Shown here one piece after another: positions 18,899-27,808 of a stretch of 64,000 nt of DNA (position 1 is its first letter; every line of letters starts with the position of its first letter). The position numbers and the translations under genes are program-made. Origin of the DNA: Cyclobacteriaceae bacterium (lineage in GTDB: Bacteria > Bacteroidota > Bacteroidia > Cytophagales > Cyclobacteriaceae); contig JAAUQL010000011.1 of NCBI GenBank assembly GCA_012033595.1, positions 1 to 64,000 of the forward strand, read 5' to 3'. A model generated the notes under the pieces. The model searched no databases. It was not told the DNA's origin and saw only the letters and a list, made by a program, of their open reading frames with translations.

Positions 18899-19972
18899 TT
18901 ATAGTTCCATAAGTTCTCTCGGAAAATTGGTGAGCATCTCCAATCCACCCTCAACTACTAACACGGTATCTTCTATCCGTATTCCTCCCCAGCCTGGCAG
19001 GTACACACCAGGCTCAATGCTCAGGGCCATTCCTTTGGCAAACGTAAAATCAGAAGTATTTCTAAGGTATGGAGGTTCGTGAATTTCCAGACCGAGGCCA
19101 TGACCCAGTCCCGGATAGTAAAAATCGAGGTACGCAGCCGGGATAGTCTGTCTTACGCTTTGATCGGGTAAATCACCCCGGGCTCCGGGTTTCACAGCTA
19201 GAATAGCTTCCATTTCGGCCTGCTGAATGGCGCTGTAAAGTTCGCGCTGTTTGCTGTTGGCTTTGCCCATTACAAAAGTCCGGCTGATGTCGGCGTGGTA
19301 ATCCTGGTATAGTGCGCCAAAGTCGATAAGCACCAATTCTCCATTTGCCAGTTTCTTTTTGCCGGGTCTGCCATGCAGCAGCGATGTCCTTTCGCCAGAG
19401 ACCACGATGGTTTCGAACGAAATGCCATTTGCTCCTTCAGACTTCAGGTTGTATTCGAGTCGTGCGGCAAGCGCCTGCTCCGTGATGCCCGGCTTGATGA
19501 AAGGCAAGGTAAGCCGCAGTGCCCGATCGGAGATTTCACAAGCCTTTCGGATTTTTGCAATTTCTCCGGCGTCTTTGATCATGCGCAGGTCTTCTACCAG
19601 GTTGGTGGTCGGTACCATGGTGAGCGCTTTGATCCCTTCAACGAATTTTTGGTGAATAGCGTGGCTCATCACACTGCTTTCGAAGCCCAATCTCTTCAAC
19701 TGATATTCATCCACAAATTTCTGGTACGTCTCTACCCCATAGCGGTTGTCGTTGATCCATTTGAACACTTCTATTTCAGGATGAATCTCCAGGGCAGCCT
19801 GTTCTGAATACCGGCCATCCGTCAGAAATACACAATCTGTCCGGGTGACTAAAAGCCTGGAAGAATCGCCGGTAAAACCGGTGAGGTAAGAAATATTTGG
19901 TTCGGAGATCAGAAGCAAACCGTCAAGGTGCGCCTGTACAAGCTTTTTTTGAAGTCTTCTTATCCTTTTCAT
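18899..19972 (-). CDS. M24-family Xaa-Pro aminopeptidase / dipeptidase
   Basis: Metallopeptidase removing an N-terminal residue before proline. 357 residues, the short bacterial (PepQ/YpdF) form. The N-terminal creatinase-like domain has NISYLTGFTGDSS and FLTDGRYSEQA. The pita-bread domain shows the five metal ligands in context: IDFGALYQDYHADISRTF (two Asp), GHGLGLEIHEPPYL (His), LSIEPGVYLPGWGG (Glu) and GIRIEDTVLV (Glu). Cytoplasmic, with no signal peptide. The 3' end abuts a dispersed repeat copy. Confidence 0.93.
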   Translation of the reverse strand: MKRIRRLQKKLVQAHLDGLLLISEPNISYLTGFTGDSSRLLVTRTDCVFLTDGRYSEQAALEIHPEIEVFKWINDNRYGVETYQKFVDEYQLKRLGFESSVMSHAIHQKFVEGIKALTMVPTTNLVEDLRMIKDAGEIAKIRKACEISDRALRLTLPFIKPGITEQALAARLEYNLKSEGANGISFETIVVSGERTSLLHGRPGKKKLANGELVLIDFGALYQDYHADISRTFVMGKANSKQRELYSAIQQAEMEAILAVKPGARGDLPDQSVRQTIPAAYLDFYYPGLGHGLGLEIHEPPYLRNTSDFTFAKGMALSIEPGVYLPGWGGIRIEDTVLVVEGGLEMLTNFPRELMEL

Positions 19973-20073
19973 CTATCGAATTTCGGTATGTAAGTCGAAC
20001 CTTTCACTGATATGTGGATAAAGTTAGCACATAATAGCGCTAGTCGAAAGCCTACGGATTGTAATCGCCAACC

Positions 20074-20108
20074 TTGTAGGTTTAGAAAATCTATATGACT
20101 TATATTTG
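20074..20108 (+). promoter_or_regulatory. candidate promoter of the TonB receptor gene
   Basis: TTG at 20074-20076 and TATATTTG at 20101-20108, spacer 24 nt, slightly long for the Bacteroidota pattern. The -7 element lies 29 bases before the ATG at 20138. Confidence 0.35.
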
Positions 20109-20137
20109 CCCACATCGTGCACCAATGCGTTTTGATT

Positions 20138-22411
20138 ATGAAAATTTCATTGTTATTGTTTTTGACATTCTCGATCAGCTGCAATTATATGTATGCCCAA
20201 ATCAGTCTGGCTGTCAAAGACCTGGAGACCAACAAACCCCTGGCTGGAGCGTCAGTTTCAAGCCTGGCAGATCAAGAAATACGCATTTCGGGTTCCGATG
20301 GAAAAGTGGAGGTATCTGACTGGAAATCAGGCACTATATTACGGATATCCTATGTAGGTTATCATACCTTTGACCATATTTTAACGGACGGAGAAAACAG
20401 GGTGTATCTGCAACCTGACTACCAAATACTCAGCAACCTCACTGTAGTCGGCTATGAAAATGAGCGCAAACTGTATGAAATCGCGGGTTCCTATGCCATC
20501 AATTCAAAGCTGGCGATGGCTCGCTTCAACGACGAATCGCTCGTGAGATCCATGAATACCCTGCCGGGAATACGTTTCGAAGAGCGCAGCCCTGCCAGCT
20601 ACCGTGTGAGCATTCGCGGTAACCTGCTGCGGTCGCCCTATGGGGTGCGCAACGTCAAAGTCTATTGGAACGACATACCCTACACCGACCCCTCCGGCAA
20701 TACGCCACTCAATCTTATAGACATGAACAATATTGGCAGGATAGAAACCATTAAAGGGCCTGCCGGCAGCATCTATGGAGCGGGCATTGGTGGAGCAATA
20801 AATATGTACAGCGATGCGACCAATGCAAAACCATTGACGGCCGATATCGGATATGCCATAGGATCGTTTGGTATGCAAAAGCTTATCGCCAACCTCAACA
20901 CAGGCAACGAAAGCCATCGATTCTCGATACGCTATGCCAGCCAACATGCTGATGGCTATCGACAACACACCAATTCCGACCGGGAAACCGTACAGATGAG
21001 CGGCACATTCTTTCCGTCACAAAAAAGAATTTTAACAGCGCAGATCCTGTATTCAGATCTTTTTTATCAAACCCCGGGCGGACTGAACCAGGCTCAATTT
21101 GACGAAAATCCACAACAAGCCCGACCGGGTGCAGCGGCCAAAAATGCCTCTATTGACCATGAAAATTTCCTTGCCGGCATTGTCCAAGATTATGAATGGA
21201 ACGATAAAATACGCAATACAACGTCGCTCTATTTTACCAATGGCACCAAAGAAAATCCATTCATCAACAACTACGAATTGGAGCGTTTGAAATCTTATGG
21301 TGGCCGAACTTCGTTCGACTTCCACAGTTTCATCGGCTCGCTGCCAACCACCTTTAACACAGGTGCGGAAATGAACTATGGAAATTTCCATGCCAGCAAC
21401 CATGGAAATGTGGCAGGCCATGCCGATACGCTGCGATACGAAGATGAACTCCGATCTTTGCAATCCTTCGTTTTTTTGCAAGCCGACACTGATTTGTCGG
21501 ATAAATGGATCCTTAATGTAGGTGCCAGCCTCAACTACCTGCACTACAACATAGACCGCCTCAGAGATGTGGCGCTGGACACCGCCTATCAGATCAAACG
21601 CAAATTCCAGCCTGAACTCATGCCACGTATAGGACTGGTAGGCAGGCTTAGGCCCTCCCTGTCTGTCCATGCCTCGGTTAGCGCCGGGTTTTCACCACCT
21701 ACAAGCGAAGAAGTGCGCACAAGCGATGCAAGTATCAATACCGACCTGGAGGCCGAAAAAGGGGTAAACTATGAAATTGGCGTGCGGGGCAATGCCGCCA
21801 ATGGGCGCTTTTATTACGATGCCACTGCATTTTGGATGCGACAAAGTGAAACCATCGTGAGCAAAACCACAGACCTGGGCACGGTGATTTTCGAAAATGC
21901 CGGGAACACCTCACAACTCGGTCTGGAAGCCATTGTGGGCTTTGCGCTGATAAAAAACGCTTCGAAGCCCATCTCCCTGCTCAAAATACAGACGGCTTAC
22001 ACGCATCACGATTTCACATTCGATAATTATCAAAAAGAAAGTGGCGGCGAAAATGTGGACTATTCAGGCAACAACCTCACCGGTACGGCGCCATATATTT
22101 CCGTGTCCACCCTCGATCTGGAAACCCGGGGGGGCGGCTATTTCAATTTTACCTTCAATTACACTGATGAAATTCCGCTTAACGATGCCAACACAGCCTA
22201 TGCCGATAGTTATACCTTGATCACCACCAAACTAGGCTGGAAAATAAGCGTACAGCAAAAGCACATTTTTGATATTTTCCTGGGAGTCGACAACCTGCTC
22301 AACGAAAAATACAGCCTGGGAAATGACCTAAATGCCTTTGGTGGTCGGTATTATAATGCCGCACCCGAAAGGAATTATTTTGCCGGGATTAAGATTGCTA
22401 TTGAGCAATAA
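20138..22411 (+). CDS. TonB-dependent outer-membrane receptor
   Basis: Energy-dependent uptake of a large or scarce substrate across the outer membrane. About 757 residues from the ATG at 20138 (MKISLLLFLTFSIS, signal peptide). Order: a carboxypeptidase-regulatory-like domain (residues ~25-100, ISLAVKDLETNKPLAGASVS), a plug domain (RVSIRGNLLRSPYGVRNVKVY and IETIKGPAGSIYGAGIGGAI), then a 22-strand-type barrel ending in NYFAGIKIAIEQ. No partner SusD gene is adjacent, so this is a classical siderophore/cofactor-type receptor rather than a SusCD glycan system. The substrate is unknown. Confidence 0.95.
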   Translation: MKISLLLFLTFSISCNYMYAQISLAVKDLETNKPLAGASVSSLADQEIRISGSDGKVEVSDWKSGTILRISYVGYHTFDHILTDGENRVYLQPDYQILSNLTVVGYENERKLYEIAGSYAINSKLAMARFNDESLVRSMNTLPGIRFEERSPASYRVSIRGNLLRSPYGVRNVKVYWNDIPYTDPSGNTPLNLIDMNNIGRIETIKGPAGSIYGAGIGGAINMYSDATNAKPLTADIGYAIGSFGMQKLIANLNTGNESHRFSIRYASQHADGYRQHTNSDRETVQMSGTFFPSQKRILTAQILYSDLFYQTPGGLNQAQFDENPQQARPGAAAKNASIDHENFLAGIVQDYEWNDKIRNTTSLYFTNGTKENPFINNYELERLKSYGGRTSFDFHSFIGSLPTTFNTGAEMNYGNFHASNHGNVAGHADTLRYEDELRSLQSFVFLQADTDLSDKWILNVGASLNYLHYNIDRLRDVALDTAYQIKRKFQPELMPRIGLVGRLRPSLSVHASVSAGFSPPTSEEVRTSDASINTDLEAEKGVNYEIGVRGNAANGRFYYDATAFWMRQSETIVSKTTDLGTVIFENAGNTSQLGLEAIVGFALIKNASKPISLLKIQTAYTHHDFTFDNYQKESGGENVDYSGNNLTGTAPYISVSTLDLETRGGGYFNFTFNYTDEIPLNDANTAYADSYTLITTKLGWKISVQQKHIFDIFLGVDNLLNEKYSLGNDLNAFGGRYYNAAPERNYFAGIKIAIEQ

Positions 22412-22424
22412 GTATATATACGGA

Positions 22425-22468
22425 AATGCGCTACTTCAAAGTGTGTTGTTGCACCGTAGTAGCGCATT
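22425..22468 (+). terminator. long hairpin after the TonB receptor gene
   Basis: An 11-bp perfect stem, AATGCGCTACT (22425-22435) with AGTAGCGCATT (22458-22468) and a 22-nt loop. There is no T tract, so it may stabilise the 3' end rather than act as an intrinsic terminator. Confidence 0.45.
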
Positions 22469-22522
22469 AGGATCAGAACCACTTTTAATTATTTATACAA
22501 TAATAAAATTCCAATATCTATC

Positions 22523-23113
22523 ATGGAAAAATTCAATACTTCAGAGATTACAAGGCTTATCAGAAGCAGGCGATCCATCTATCCGGCGCAATATTCCGGT
22601 GAGGTGATTCCACAGGAGATCATTGAAGAAATACTCGAAAATGCAAATTGGGCACCTACACACAAGCTTACCGAGCCTTGGAGATTTACAGTATTTTCGG
22701 GCAATGGATTAAAGCAACTCGCCAATTCTATGGCAGAACTTTACCAAAAGGTGACCACGGCCCGCGGCACTTTTGAAGAGAAAGATTTTGAGAAGTTGCA
22801 AACCAAGCCATTGCTCGCATCGCACATCATAGCCATCGCCATGAAACGAGACGAAAAAGAACGCCTCCCGGAAATAGAGGAAATAGAAGCTGTGGCCTGC
22901 GCGGTTCAAAATATTTACCTCACTGCCTCGGCCTTTGGAATAGGTTGCTATTGGGGCACCGGGGGCATCACCTACTTTCAAGAATCTAAGGAACTCTTTG
23001 GCCTTGATCCCAAAGACAAGTTGTTGGGATTTATGTTTATGGGCTATCCAAAAGGTAAATGGCCAAACAGCAAGCGAAAACCCATAGAAGACAAGGTAAC
23101 CTGGGTAGAGTAG
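22523..23113 (+). CDS. Nitroreductase-family flavoprotein (YdjA-like)
   Basis: FMN-dependent NAD(P)H oxidoreductase, 196 residues. Seen: the N-terminal phosphate-binding IRSRRSIYPAQYSGE, the NANWAPTHKLTEPWRF segment that defines the YdjA-like subgroup, AVACAVQNIYLTASAFGIGCYWGTGG, and the C-terminal GYPKGKWPNSKRKP. The physiological substrate is unknown. Probably a single gene, 111 bases after the TonB receptor and separated from it by a hairpin. Confidence 0.92.
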   Translation: MEKFNTSEITRLIRSRRSIYPAQYSGEVIPQEIIEEILENANWAPTHKLTEPWRFTVFSGNGLKQLANSMAELYQKVTTARGTFEEKDFEKLQTKPLLASHIIAIAMKRDEKERLPEIEEIEAVACAVQNIYLTASAFGIGCYWGTGGITYFQESKELFGLDPKDKLLGFMFMGYPKGKWPNSKRKPIEDKVTWVE

Positions 23114-23212
23114 CGTATCTTTCCGATGGGTAACACCTATGCTTTTTTATTTTTCAAAATTGCTGATGCGGATAGTAGATTCAAGATTGCTATGCCCTCA
23201 GGAAGAGACCGC

Positions 23213-24016
23213 TTAACGAAGGGATTTTAATTTCCTCACTTCCTTTTCGGTCAAAAAGCGCCAATTGCCCCGGGGAAGGTCTTTTTTGGTAAGCCCGGCA
23301 AACAGCACTCTGTCGAGCCTGGACACTTCGTATCCAAAGTGTTCAAATATCCGGCGAACGATTCTGTTTCGGCCACTGTGTATTTCTACGCCGAGCGCAA
23401 TGCCATTTGCATCGAGGATGGCGATTTCATCCACTTTGGCCATGCCATCTTCCAGCGCTATACCTTCTTTTATTTTTTCAAAATGCTCCTTTTCTATGGG
23501 TTTATTGAGTTCGACCTGATACACTTTGGTGATTTCGTGCGAAGGGTGGGTCAGTTTTTTCGATAACTCTCCATCGTTGGTGAGCAACAGTACGCCGCTG
23601 GTATTTCTGTCGAGGCGGCCTACCGGATAAATTCTCTCCGTACATGCCTTGGCCACCAACTGCATTACTGTTTTTCGCTCCTGGGGGTCATCGGTCGTGG
23701 TAATAAAGTCCTTTGGTTTATTTAGCAATACATACACAGATTTTTCGCGGGAGAGGAGGATATTGCCATGGTGCACCTGGTCGCCGGCTTGCACCTGATA
23801 GCCCATTTCTGTAATTACTTTTCCATTTACCTTTATTTTACCATCTTTTATCAGTTCGTCTGCCTCACGTCTGGAGCATACACCCGACTGTGCAATGTAT
23901 TTGTTGAGCCGGGTGGGTTCGTTGGGTTGAGAAGGAACTTCCGGCGATTTTGTCGAAACAGATTTATTCACAGGCCTTACGGCTTTTTTGCGCATTGGTT
24001 TTTTGTCAAATGCCAT
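23213..24016 (-). CDS. rluB: 23S rRNA pseudouridine synthase, RluB family
   Basis: It isomerises a uridine in 23S rRNA near the peptidyl-transferase region. 267 residues. A basic N-terminal tail (~30 residues rich in Lys, Pro, Ser) precedes an S4 RNA-binding domain (RLNKYIAQSGVCSRREADEL). The catalytic domain follows, with the conserved Asp in PVGRLDRNTSGVLLLTNDG and HEITKVYQVEL; the end has SGRNRIVRRIFEHFGYEV. RluB and RluE/RluF are hard to separate by eye, but length plus the S4 domain fit RluB. It lies 44 bases downstream of scpB, the same neighbourhood (scpB-rluB) seen in many bacteria. A -7-like TATTTTTG (minus strand, 24046-24039) may give it its own promoter. Confidence 0.9.
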   Translation of the reverse strand: MAFDKKPMRKKAVRPVNKSVSTKSPEVPSQPNEPTRLNKYIAQSGVCSRREADELIKDGKIKVNGKVITEMGYQVQAGDQVHHGNILLSREKSVYVLLNKPKDFITTTDDPQERKTVMQLVAKACTERIYPVGRLDRNTSGVLLLTNDGELSKKLTHPSHEITKVYQVELNKPIEKEHFEKIKEGIALEDGMAKVDEIAILDANGIALGVEIHSGRNRIVRRIFEHFGYEVSRLDRVLFAGLTKKDLPRGNWRFLTEKEVRKLKSLR

Positions 24017-24060
24017 GGATATCAGATGATTATTTGTGCAAAAATAAAGAAAATTAGCGC

Positions 24061-24624
24061 TTAGTCCTCACCCTGATCGCCGATGGTGTTTTCTTCTGCA
24101 GCAAAGTCTTTGGGGGTAGGCAACTCTTTGAGGTCGTTGATGCCAAAATATTCCATGAAATTGCGGGTGGTTCCATAGATCAGCGGTTTGCCCACACTTT
24201 CTGATTTGCCTTTTATTTCGATGAGTTCTTTTTCGAGCAGTTTTTGCACAGTATAGTCGCAATTGACCCCTCGTATGCGTTCTACTTCAGATTTGGTGAT
24301 GGGCTGTTTATAGGCAATGATCGAGAGCGTCTCCAGAGCCGAATTGGACATCCGCTTTTTCGATTGTTGTTTTAGCATAATGCCTATGCTGGCCTGGTAG
24401 GCCGGTTTGGAGTAAAAAAGGTACCCGCCACCCACCTTTGCTATTTCTATGGCAAAGCTATCTGACTGGTACCTTTCCTGCAACTGCCCGATCGCCCTGG
24501 CGATATCTTCCAATGGCACCTCCGCATCGAACATTTCGGCCAGACAGGCCTGGATTTCTTCTTGTTTGATGGGCTGGGCAGCACAAAATATGAGTGCCTC
24601 TACATGGTTTTGTAAAAAATCCAA
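24061..24624 (-). CDS. scpB: Chromosome segregation and condensation protein ScpB
   Basis: Winged-helix subunit that dimerises and binds ScpA in the SMC condensin complex. 187 residues. Family signature seen: NHVEALIFCAAQPI at the start, GGGYLFYSKPAYQASIG, then LETLSIIAYKQPITKSEVERIRGVNCDYTVQKLLEKELIEIKGKSE (conserved core LETLSIIAYKQPITK). It starts 1 base after the DksA-like gene ends, so the two are translationally close. rluB follows. Confidence 0.95.
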   Translation of the reverse strand: MDFLQNHVEALIFCAAQPIKQEEIQACLAEMFDAEVPLEDIARAIGQLQERYQSDSFAIEIAKVGGGYLFYSKPAYQASIGIMLKQQSKKRMSNSALETLSIIAYKQPITKSEVERIRGVNCDYTVQKLLEKELIEIKGKSESVGKPLIYGTTRNFMEYFGINDLKELPTPKDFAAEENTIGDQGED

Positions 24625-24625
24625 A

Positions 24626-25009
24626 TCAATTGCGATTGAGCTTGGCCTCTATGCTCTGCATGGTGTGCGGGACAGCGCGAAGCCGCTCTTTGGGTATCAG
24701 CTTGCCTGTATCGACGCAAACACCATAGGTGCCGTTTTTAATTCTGATGAGTGCATTTTCCAGATTGGCAATAAATTTTTGTTGTCTGGCAGCCAGTTGG
24801 CTCAGGCTCTCTTTTTCTGCGGTATCCGCTCCATCTTCCAGGACTTTGGCGTAGGCAAAGGTGGCATCGGTGCCACTATCGTCGTCTTTGCTCAAGGTAG
24901 CTTTCAGACTTTGCAATTCCTTCCTGGCCTTTTCCAGCTTTATGTTGATGAGCTCTTCAAACTCCTGTAGTTCAGAACTGGAATACGCTTGTTTTTCATC
25001 ATTTCCCAT
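24626..25009 (-). CDS. TraR/DksA-type protein lacking most zinc-finger cysteines
   Basis: 127 residues. A long helical N-terminal part (residues ~10-90, coiled-coil-like, rich in Glu, Leu, Lys) is followed by the DksA C-terminal signature YGVCVDTGKLIPKERLRAVP and HTMQSIEAKL. Classical DksA has four Cys binding zinc; here only one Cys remains, with Val, Gln and Ala/Lys at the other places, so zinc binding is unlikely. DksA proteins bind the RNA polymerase secondary channel with ppGpp. Whether this shorter form does is open. It is the first gene of the dksA-like-scpB-rluB cluster. Confidence 0.85.
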   Translation of the reverse strand: MGNDEKQAYSSSELQEFEELINIKLEKARKELQSLKATLSKDDDSGTDATFAYAKVLEDGADTAEKESLSQLAARQQKFIANLENALIRIKNGTYGVCVDTGKLIPKERLRAVPHTMQSIEAKLNRN

Positions 25010-25186
25010 AGCAAATCCTTTTAAGATAAAACGCTTAATTAAAATAAAGCCCCAAAAATAGGATAAGATTCCTAAACAAAAAATAATCTCATTTTAGAAT
25101 TTATCCCTCATTACGAGCTACTTTTAAATAAGTAAAAGCCTTCAAAAGGTTACATTTCCACATATAAATGTATCATTGCCACCATC

Positions 25187-26191
25187 ATGAAAAGAATATT
25201 CCGAGTCACGAGCACATCACTTTATTTATATTTTGTCGCAGTCGTTTTCACCCACGCGCAACCCGTGGCACTGGTGATCCACGACGGGGCAGGAAACATT
25301 GAAAAACAATATTTTCCGGACACGATAGCGCAACAATATCGTCAAAAACTTGAGGAAGCTCTGCTTGCCGGATATGACATCTTGCAGCGAGGAGGCACCA
25401 GCATGGACGCCATACACGCTGCCATAGTGCTGATGGAAGACAGTCCATTGTTCAACGCGGGCAAAGGAGCGGTGTTTACCCATGCCGGTACCAACGAAAT
25501 GGACGCTGCGCTCATGGACGGAGCCACGCTGAAGGCAGGCGCAGTGGCCGGGGTAAAGCATATCAAGAACCCAATAAGTGCAGCAAGAGCCGTCATGGAT
25601 CATTCACCACATGTGATGCTCACCGGAAAAGGAGCCGAGGAGTTTGCCCAACAGCGAGGCATTCTTCTGGTAGACTCTTCTTATTTTTATACAGAAAAAA
25701 GTTACCGGCATTGGAAGAAGGCCAATATGGATGGCAGACGAGAAGAAGGAATATACCTCGGAAGAAATAATCAATACAAATTTGGAACGGTGGGGGCAGT
25801 GGCGCTGGATATCCATGGCAATATTGCTGCCGGTACTTCCACCGGCGGCATGACCAACAAACGGTACGGCCGAGTGGGAGATTCACCAATCATTGGTGCC
25901 GGCACATACGCCAACAACAGCACCTGTGGTATTAGTGCCACCGGGCACGGCGAATACTTTATCAGATCGGTGGTAGCCTACGACATCTCTGCACTCATGG
26001 AATACAAAGGCCTGGATATTCAATCGGCTGCCGATAGAGTCATTAAACAAAAATTAAAAGAACGGGGAGGCGAAGGCGGCGTGATTGGCCTGGACAAGCA
26101 AGGGAACGTGATGTTTTCATTCAATACTAAAGGTATGTTCAGGGCTTACATCAAAGAAGACCAAATACCCCGGGTTTTCATTTACGAATAA
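25187..26191 (+). CDS. Isoaspartyl peptidase / L-asparaginase, plant-type Ntn hydrolase, secreted
   Basis: It hydrolyses asparagine or beta-aspartyl peptides after self-cleavage. 334 residues with a signal peptide (SLYLYFVAVVFTHAQ), so periplasmic. Seen: VALVIHDGAGN at the mature start, NAGKGAVFTHAGTNEMDAALMDG (core NAGKGAVFTHAGTNEMDA), the cleavage/nucleophile site KFGTVGAVALD with Thr201, and the substrate-binding GRVGDSPIIGAGTYA. The C-terminal FNTKGMFRAYI matches the family end. The length equals the family norm. Stands alone. Confidence 0.94.
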   Translation: MKRIFRVTSTSLYLYFVAVVFTHAQPVALVIHDGAGNIEKQYFPDTIAQQYRQKLEEALLAGYDILQRGGTSMDAIHAAIVLMEDSPLFNAGKGAVFTHAGTNEMDAALMDGATLKAGAVAGVKHIKNPISAARAVMDHSPHVMLTGKGAEEFAQQRGILLVDSSYFYTEKSYRHWKKANMDGRREEGIYLGRNNQYKFGTVGAVALDIHGNIAAGTSTGGMTNKRYGRVGDSPIIGAGTYANNSTCGISATGHGEYFIRSVVAYDISALMEYKGLDIQSAADRVIKQKLKERGGEGGVIGLDKQGNVMFSFNTKGMFRAYIKEDQIPRVFIYE

Positions 26192-26336
26192 GGTTTTTTG
26201 TCAGCCTGGAGGCATCTAGCAGCGATTGGCCGTTTTCTTAAAATCAACATGTGACAATCAGGCTCGAATTCAATCAGTCACCTAAACCGATACAAAACCA
26301 TAAGCCTGGCAACTTTTACCGCATCGCGCAGTGGGA

Positions 26337-26363
26337 TTGACAACTTAAAATTAGGTACTTTTG
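26337..26363 (+). promoter_or_regulatory. candidate Bacteroidota promoter of the methyltransferase gene
   Basis: TTG (26337-26339), a 16-nt spacer and TACTTTTG (26356-26363), then 23 bases to the ATG at 26387. The spacer is at the short end of the range. Confidence 0.4.
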
Positions 26364-26386
26364 GGGCTGTAAACCAGTGATGACCT

Positions 26387-26985
26387 ATGAAGGAATTTTG
26401 GAACGAGCGCTACGGGCAGTCGATGTATGTGTTTGGCAAGGCACCCAATGTTTTTTTGCCGAACAGATCAGTTTGCTTGAAAAAGGGAAAGTGTTACTTC
26501 CGGCCGAAGGCGAAGGCCGCAATGCGGTTTATGCCGCGTTGAAAGGTTGGGAGGTGCACGCTTTCGATTTTAGCCAGACAGGCAGAGACAAAGCCTTGCA
26601 ACTGGCCAAGGAGTATGAAGTGAATATAGCATATCAGTTGATCGATGTAGACGGGTTTGAGCCATCGGATAGTTACCATGCCATTGGGCTGATCTACGGA
26701 CACTTTGCAGGGTCAGAACGGAAACAACTCTTCGAGAAACTTGCAAACGCCTTGCTTCCCGGGGGGCATATCATCATAGAAGTGTTTAGCAAAAACCAAC
26801 TGGGTCGGGAATCGGGAGGTCCCAAAAGTCAGGACTTGCTCTACAGCAGAGAAGAAATTAAGGATCTTTTACCAAATCTTGATTTTATGGTGCTCGAAGA
26901 AATGAAAATCGATCTGAATGAAGGTGCCAATCACCAGGGCGAAGCAGCCGTGATACGAGCATTGGCCACAAAAAGAACATGGTGA
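26387..26985 (+). CDS. Class I SAM-dependent methyltransferase, TehB-like (one frame break)
   Basis: About 199 residues after repair. The true start is the ATG at 26387, encoding MKEFWNERYGQSMYVFGKAP. One base missing in the T7 run 26451-26457 shifts the frame; one extra T gives NVFFAEQISLLEKGKVLLPA. SAM motif I is LLPAEGEGRNAVYAA, the post-I Asp is in VHAFDFSQTG, and motif IV is YHAIGLIYGHF. The sequence belongs to the TehB/thiopurine-methyltransferase-like group. Tellurite or thiol methylation is possible but not shown. Confidence 0.88.
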
Positions 26986-26996
26986 CCCCAAGTCCG

Positions 26997-27434
26997 TCAA
27001 ACGGTGATGCTAAAGGCACTGATTTTGAGATCAAACTGCGATAGCAAGCTACTGATGGCATCAGGTACCCTGCATGGTCGTTTGGTGCTTTTTTTTACAA
27101 AAGCCAAAATGGTCTGGGCTGAGTGCAGCAACTGGCCATGCTCATTGTACAGACCATAATCGAACTTTAATCTGGCAGCGCCCACGAGTTTGACCTCCAG
27201 GTCTATGCTGATCAGATCATCATAATAAATGGGTTTGACAAAGTGCAACTGCATATCTACGACCGGCATCAGTATTCCATTTTCTTCTATCGTCTTGTAC
27301 GGCAGGCCCATAAACCTAAACCATTCCCACCGGGCATATTCCAGATATTTTACATAGTTGGAATGATGCACAAAGCCCATCTGATCTGTATCGACATATG
27401 CAGCTCGCACTTTTATTTCTAAGCCGTCTTCCAT
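26997..27434 (-). CDS. Acyl-CoA thioesterase, YbgC/4HBT hot-dog family
   Basis: It hydrolyses an acyl-CoA thioester. About 145 residues. The ATG at 27434 overlaps the upstream TGA as TGATG, which decides the start (MEDGLEIKVRAAYVDTDQMG). The catalytic Asp and following context are VDTDQMGFVHHSNYVKYLEYAR, core VDTDQMGFVHHSNYVKY, typical of the 4HBT family. PIYYDDLISIDLEV and LHSAQTILAFV form the later strands. Translationally coupled to the NifX-type gene, an unusual partner. Confidence 0.92.
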   Translation of the reverse strand: MEDGLEIKVRAAYVDTDQMGFVHHSNYVKYLEYARWEWFRFMGLPYKTIEENGILMPVVDMQLHFVKPIYYDDLISIDLEVKLVGAARLKFDYGLYNEHGQLLHSAQTILAFVKKSTKRPCRVPDAISSLLSQFDLKISAFSITV

Positions 27435-27796
27435 CAATGCCCGCAATGCTCATCGTGGTGATGGTCGCATACGATGTCGCTGTCTACGAGCTTACCCGCC
27501 AAAAAATCCGCCACCACGTCTGAGGCGAGGCCATGGCAGCCGCGCACTACCTCTATGCCAAATGACCGAAGCATATCGAGGGCACCTTTGCCCATATTGC
27601 CGGCCAGCAGTATATTTACGCCCAATTCCTTTAGCGTTGAGGCAATGTTCGATTTGCAGCCACATCCTTCGGGCGCTTTCAGCATTTCCTTTACCAGGAT
27701 ATTGCCGGCTTCGTCAGTGTGGTAAATTGCATAATAGCTACAATGGCCAAAGTGGTCATCGACCTGGTTGTTTTTAATGGGAATGGCAATTTTCAT
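27434..27796 (-). CDS. NifX/NifB-type (dinitrogenase iron-molybdenum cofactor biosynthesis) domain protein
   Basis: 120 residues, the stand-alone FeMo-cofactor-binding fold. Seen: MKIAIPIKNNQVDDHFGHC at the N-terminus, PEGCGCKSNIASTLKELGV, LLAGNMGKGALDMLRSFGIEVVRGCHG, then a His/Asp/Cys tail (CDHHHDEHCGH) that likely binds metal. No nitrogenase genes are present, so this is one of the non-nitrogenase members found with DUF134 regulators, often near Mrp/ApbC iron-sulfur carriers. It lies 12 bases after the DUF134 gene and overlaps the thioesterase by TGATG. Confidence 0.9.
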   Translation of the reverse strand: MKIAIPIKNNQVDDHFGHCSYYAIYHTDEAGNILVKEMLKAPEGCGCKSNIASTLKELGVNILLAGNMGKGALDMLRSFGIEVVRGCHGLASDVVADFLAGKLVDSDIVCDHHHDEHCGH

Positions 27797-27808
27797 CGTT
27801 CTTAAATT

